Virus record (IMG/VR): IMGVR_UViG_3300051212_000212 | Coordinates: 1-56,322 of that record | Source: a virus | DNA length: 56,322 nucleotides | Direction: 5' to 3' (one strand) | In this document: positions 54,248 to 56,322 of the stretch, piece by piece | Position numbering within the stretch: position 1 is the first letter of the stretch | How the letters are laid out: each line of letters starts with the position of its first letter | Program-made: the position numbers and the translations under genes | The notes under the pieces: generated by a model | What the model saw: only the letters and a program-made list of their open reading frames with translations | What the model was told of the DNA's origin: nothing | Databases searched by the model: none

Positions 54248-54655
54248 ATGTACGAATATCGTGTAAAAAAGCTTGTAGGAGTTGTAGATGGAGATACCAT
54301 CGATGTTGATATTGACCTTGGCTTTAATGTTTCATACTCTCAACGAGTTAGGCTTGCTGGCATAGATACTCCAGAATCCCGCACCAAAGATAAGTTCGAA
54401 AAAACACTTGGACTTGAATCAAAAGAATATATCAAGTCAAAGTTAAAAGATGCCACTGATATTGTTATTAAAACAGAGCTCCCAGACTCTTCAGAAAAGT
54501 ATGGAAGAATTCTAGGCTGGCTATTCGTAGATGGATCTTTAAAATCTATTAATGAGCAAATGATAGAAGATGGATACGCTTGGTCATACATGGGTGATAC
54601 TAAGGTAAAAGACTTTGCTGCCCTTGCAGAAAAGAGAAAGAAAAGCGGTAAGTAA
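54248..54655 (+). CDS. Thermonuclease (staphylococcal nuclease family)
   Basis: A 135-residue nuclease. Motifs VVDGDTIDV (D16), QRVRLAGIDTPE (R35, D40, E43) and SEKYGRILGW (R87) supply the calcium-binding and catalytic residues of the SNase fold; four of these numbers coincide with those of staphylococcal nuclease. It cuts DNA or RNA to 3'-phosphates. There is no signal peptide, so it acts in the cell, perhaps on host DNA or RNA. Hidden Shine-Dalgarno suggests controlled translation. The stop overlaps the next start (TAATG). Confidence 0.92.
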   Translation: MYEYRVKKLVGVVDGDTIDVDIDLGFNVSYSQRVRLAGIDTPESRTKDKFEKTLGLESKEYIKSKLKDATDIVIKTELPDSSEKYGRILGWLFVDGSLKSINEQMIEDGYAWSYMGDTKVKDFAALAEKRKKSGK

Positions 54656-54837
54656 TGCCTGCATATGACTACAAGTGTGTACTTTGTGAACACGTCAAAG
54701 AAGTTAACAAGTCTATTAATGATGCAGCAATGGTTGAGCTTTGTGACAAGTGTGGTGCTGCAATGATTAAGCAGTTTGGTACATTTGGAATTCAGTTTAA
54801 GGGTTCTGGCTTTTACAAAACAGATAACGCTAAGTAG
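54655..54837 (+). CDS. FmdB-family zinc-ribbon protein
   Basis: A 60-residue protein. MPAYDYKCVLCEHVKEVNKS, then a second pair (CDKC) and the closing FGIQFKGSGFYKTD, is the full signature of FmdB-type putative regulatory proteins. The first C-x2-C and the second C-x2-C bind one zinc. Function of the family is unclear. It is translationally coupled to the nuclease. Confidence 0.85.
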   Translation: MPAYDYKCVLCEHVKEVNKSINDAAMVELCDKCGAAMIKQFGTFGIQFKGSGFYKTDNAK

Positions 54838-54842
54838 TCCAA

Positions 54843-54894
54843 TGATATAATTAACTTGTTATAAGATTTATAACAAGGAGTTATTAGTTGACTA
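54843..54894 (+). promoter_or_regulatory. Promoter with operator-like repeats before PA14 gene
   Basis: TGATATAAT (54843-54851) is an extended -10. CTTGTTATAA (54855-54864) and TTATAACAAG (54868-54877) form a perfect 10-bp inverted repeat across the start of transcription and next to the Shine-Dalgarno AAGGAG. TAGTTGACTA (54885-54894) overlaps the TTG start codon. Both repeat types recur at other promoters in the window. Confidence 0.7.
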
Positions 54895-56322
54895 GGACTA
54901 AGTTATGGAGATTGTCATTAGCCGCCATTTTAGGGTTTGGTTGGCTATTTCTCACACCCGCTTCTTATAGCGATGACCCTCTAAGCTTAGCCGCTCAAGA
55001 AATACAAGAGCTAAATGAAAAAGTAAGCAATCTAAATGAAGAAGCTGAAACTCAAGCCCTTATAGATATAGCAGAAGATAAATACGATGATGCAGTAGCC
55101 GCAAAAGATGCTAGAGATGATGCCTATGATGCATATGATGCGTCGTTAGCAGCAGAAGCAACAGCATTACAGGAAAAAAATACAGCTCAAACTGCTGTAG
55201 AAAACCAAACTCCAATAGTTGCAACAGCCTTAGAAGATAAAAATGATGCACAAGATGCTTTAGATATAGCAAATATAAATCTACAAACAACGCAATCAGC
55301 AGTTCAAAATGCTGGCAATCAAGGACTACAATATACTGTATACCATCTTACAAGAGGATGGAACGGCGTAGCAATACCAGATTCAGTTATATGTACTGGA
55401 GTATGGAATTCAAATTCAATGCAGCCACCAGTATGCGGTTATTATGAAAACTTTATAGTTAAATTTACTGGAAAGATTACGGTTCCTTCTCATTGGACCA
55501 CCACATATTTTGCTGGATATACAGATGATGGATTTAGAATGTATATAGACGGACAGCTTGCAATTGATGAATGGGTAGAAAAAGGATCTTCCTGGAGTGA
55601 GTATTCTCCAATTTATAATGTTAGTCAGGACAAAACATTAGATGTAGAAATATGGTGGTATAACGGTGGAGGCCCAGGTTACTATCATCTTGGATGGGCA
55701 ATTCCTGGGGGTTGGACAGGAGCGGGATGTGATTATACTGGAGGCTGGGGTATAGGATTTAGTTGTAATCTAAATACATTTTCTTATGGTGTAGGTGCAA
55801 CACAATCACAAATTGACGCATATAATGCAGCAGTAACTGCACAGGCGGCGGCACAGACAGATTATAATAACAAACTTGCTACATACAATACCGCAAACTC
55901 TACATTAACTACATACAATCAAACATTAACAACTAAGACTAATTCGTATAATACTGCAGTAACAAATACAGCAAATGCTTTAACTGCTAAAAATAATACA
56001 CAATCAACCTATGATCAATCTATCATTGATTTAAATAATGCAATAGATGATGCATGGGAACTATATAATGAAACTTGGCAATTTGAAGAACAACAAAGAA
56101 TTCAAGCAGCTATTGCTGCCGCTATGGCAAATCAACCACAGCCAACGCCAGAACCTACAGTAGAACCAACTCCAGAACCTACGCCTGAGCCATCGCCTGA
56201 GCAAACTGAACCAGACGATCCCACTCCAACTCCAGATTCCGAAACCACAGATGAACCGACGCCAGATCCAACTCCTGAACCAGAGCCCACTGTTGAGCCT
56301 TCACCAGAGCCTTCACCTCTGC
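54888..56322 (+). CDS. Secreted PA14-domain protein with Pro/Glu/Thr tail (3' partial)
   Basis: The frame from TTG 54888 (AAGGAG seven bases upstream) is open to the end of the window, giving 478 residues without a stop. A signal peptide is visible (basic start, then LSLAAILGFGWLFLTPAS). A first Ala/Asp-rich helical region runs to about residue 145. A PA14-like domain follows (about 145-285: YFAGYTDDGFRMYIDGQLAI and TLDVEIWWYNGGGPGYYHLG, the sugar-binding fold of glycosidases and toxins). A second helical region (about 300-410) and PT/PE repeats (from about 417) complete it. It may be a surface or virion adhesin, possibly wall-anchored beyond the window. Confidence 0.75.
   Translation, partial: MTRTKLWRLSLAAILGFGWLFLTPASYSDDPLSLAAQEIQELNEKVSNLNEEAETQALIDIAEDKYDDAVAAKDARDDAYDAYDASLAAEATALQEKNTAQTAVENQTPIVATALEDKNDAQDALDIANINLQTTQSAVQNAGNQGLQYTVYHLTRGWNGVAIPDSVICTGVWNSNSMQPPVCGYYENFIVKFTGKITVPSHWTTTYFAGYTDDGFRMYIDGQLAIDEWVEKGSSWSEYSPIYNVSQDKTLDVEIWWYNGGGPGYYHLGWAIPGGWTGAGCDYTGGWGIGFSCNLNTFSYGVGATQSQIDAYNAAVTAQAAAQTDYNNKLATYNTANSTLTTYNQTLTTKTNSYNTAVTNTANALTAKNNTQSTYDQSIIDLNNAIDDAWELYNETWQFEEQQRIQAAIAAAMANQPQPTPEPTVEPTPEPTPEPSPEQTEPDDPTPTPDSETTDEPTPDPTPEPEPTVEPSPEPSPL

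Overview
The window is a segment of an A+T-rich, double-stranded DNA tailed-phage genome of siphovirus type. Every gene I can support lies on the + strand, packed head to tail with ATGA/TAATG-type overlaps. The type follows from an HK97-fold capsid module (portal, XkdF-like protease, capsid), a tube protein, a frameshifted tail-assembly chaperone, a 3197-residue tape measure and a hub/fibre set, with no sheath gene. The host is not proven. Likely leaderless promoters, TTG/GTG starts and a DnaE-type polymerase with intact PHP residues fit a low-GC actinobacterium, for example a freshwater lineage; this is inference. No integrase, repressor, holin or endolysin was recognised.

Layout. 1-6386: the end of a family 2 glycosyltransferase with TPRs, two collagen-like (Gly-X-Thr) fibre genes and a LamG-like fibre gene. 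6449-10793: portal, protease-scaffold gene with an apparent internal start, and capsid. 10899-14812: head-tail connectors, terminator protein and tail tube. 14923-25183: gpG/gpGT chaperones with a CCCAAAC -1 frameshift site, and the giant tape measure, which carries a probable ADP-ribosyltransferase domain. 25180-36478: distal tail, hub, FN3 and S74-chaperone tail proteins. 36561-45586: metallophosphoesterase, small zinc proteins, DnaB-like helicase, primase, probable SSB, DnaE polymerase and MazG. 45618-49416: RecA, PDDEXK-like nuclease, XapX membrane protein, Cas4-like nuclease and RuvC-like resolvase. 49413-52786: HTH peptide, FkbM-like methyltransferase, Nmad1-like protein and the two terminase subunits. 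53043-56322: tRNA-Met(CAT), Hsp20, thermonuclease, FmdB-type zinc ribbon and the start of a secreted PA14 protein. Terminase at the right and portal at the left suggest a circularly permuted genome whose remaining genes lie between the window ends.

Regulation. Gaps are short (none exceeds 120 bases) and most hold a promoter. Many share an extended -10 (TGnTATAAT). Three -10 boxes sit 7-8 bases before an ATG that has no Shine-Dalgarno, implying leaderless mRNA. Two operator-like sequence families recur at the promoters: TAGTnGACTA (four sites) and inverted repeats of TGTTATAA/TGTTACAA (three sites). They could give coordinated timing.

Most notable: an ADP-ribosyltransferase-like R/S-x-S/E-x-E domain inside the tape measure (a possible injected effector), a copper-ligand-complete cupredoxin domain inside a collagen-like fibre, a well-formed frameshift element, an internal scaffold start, and the operator families.
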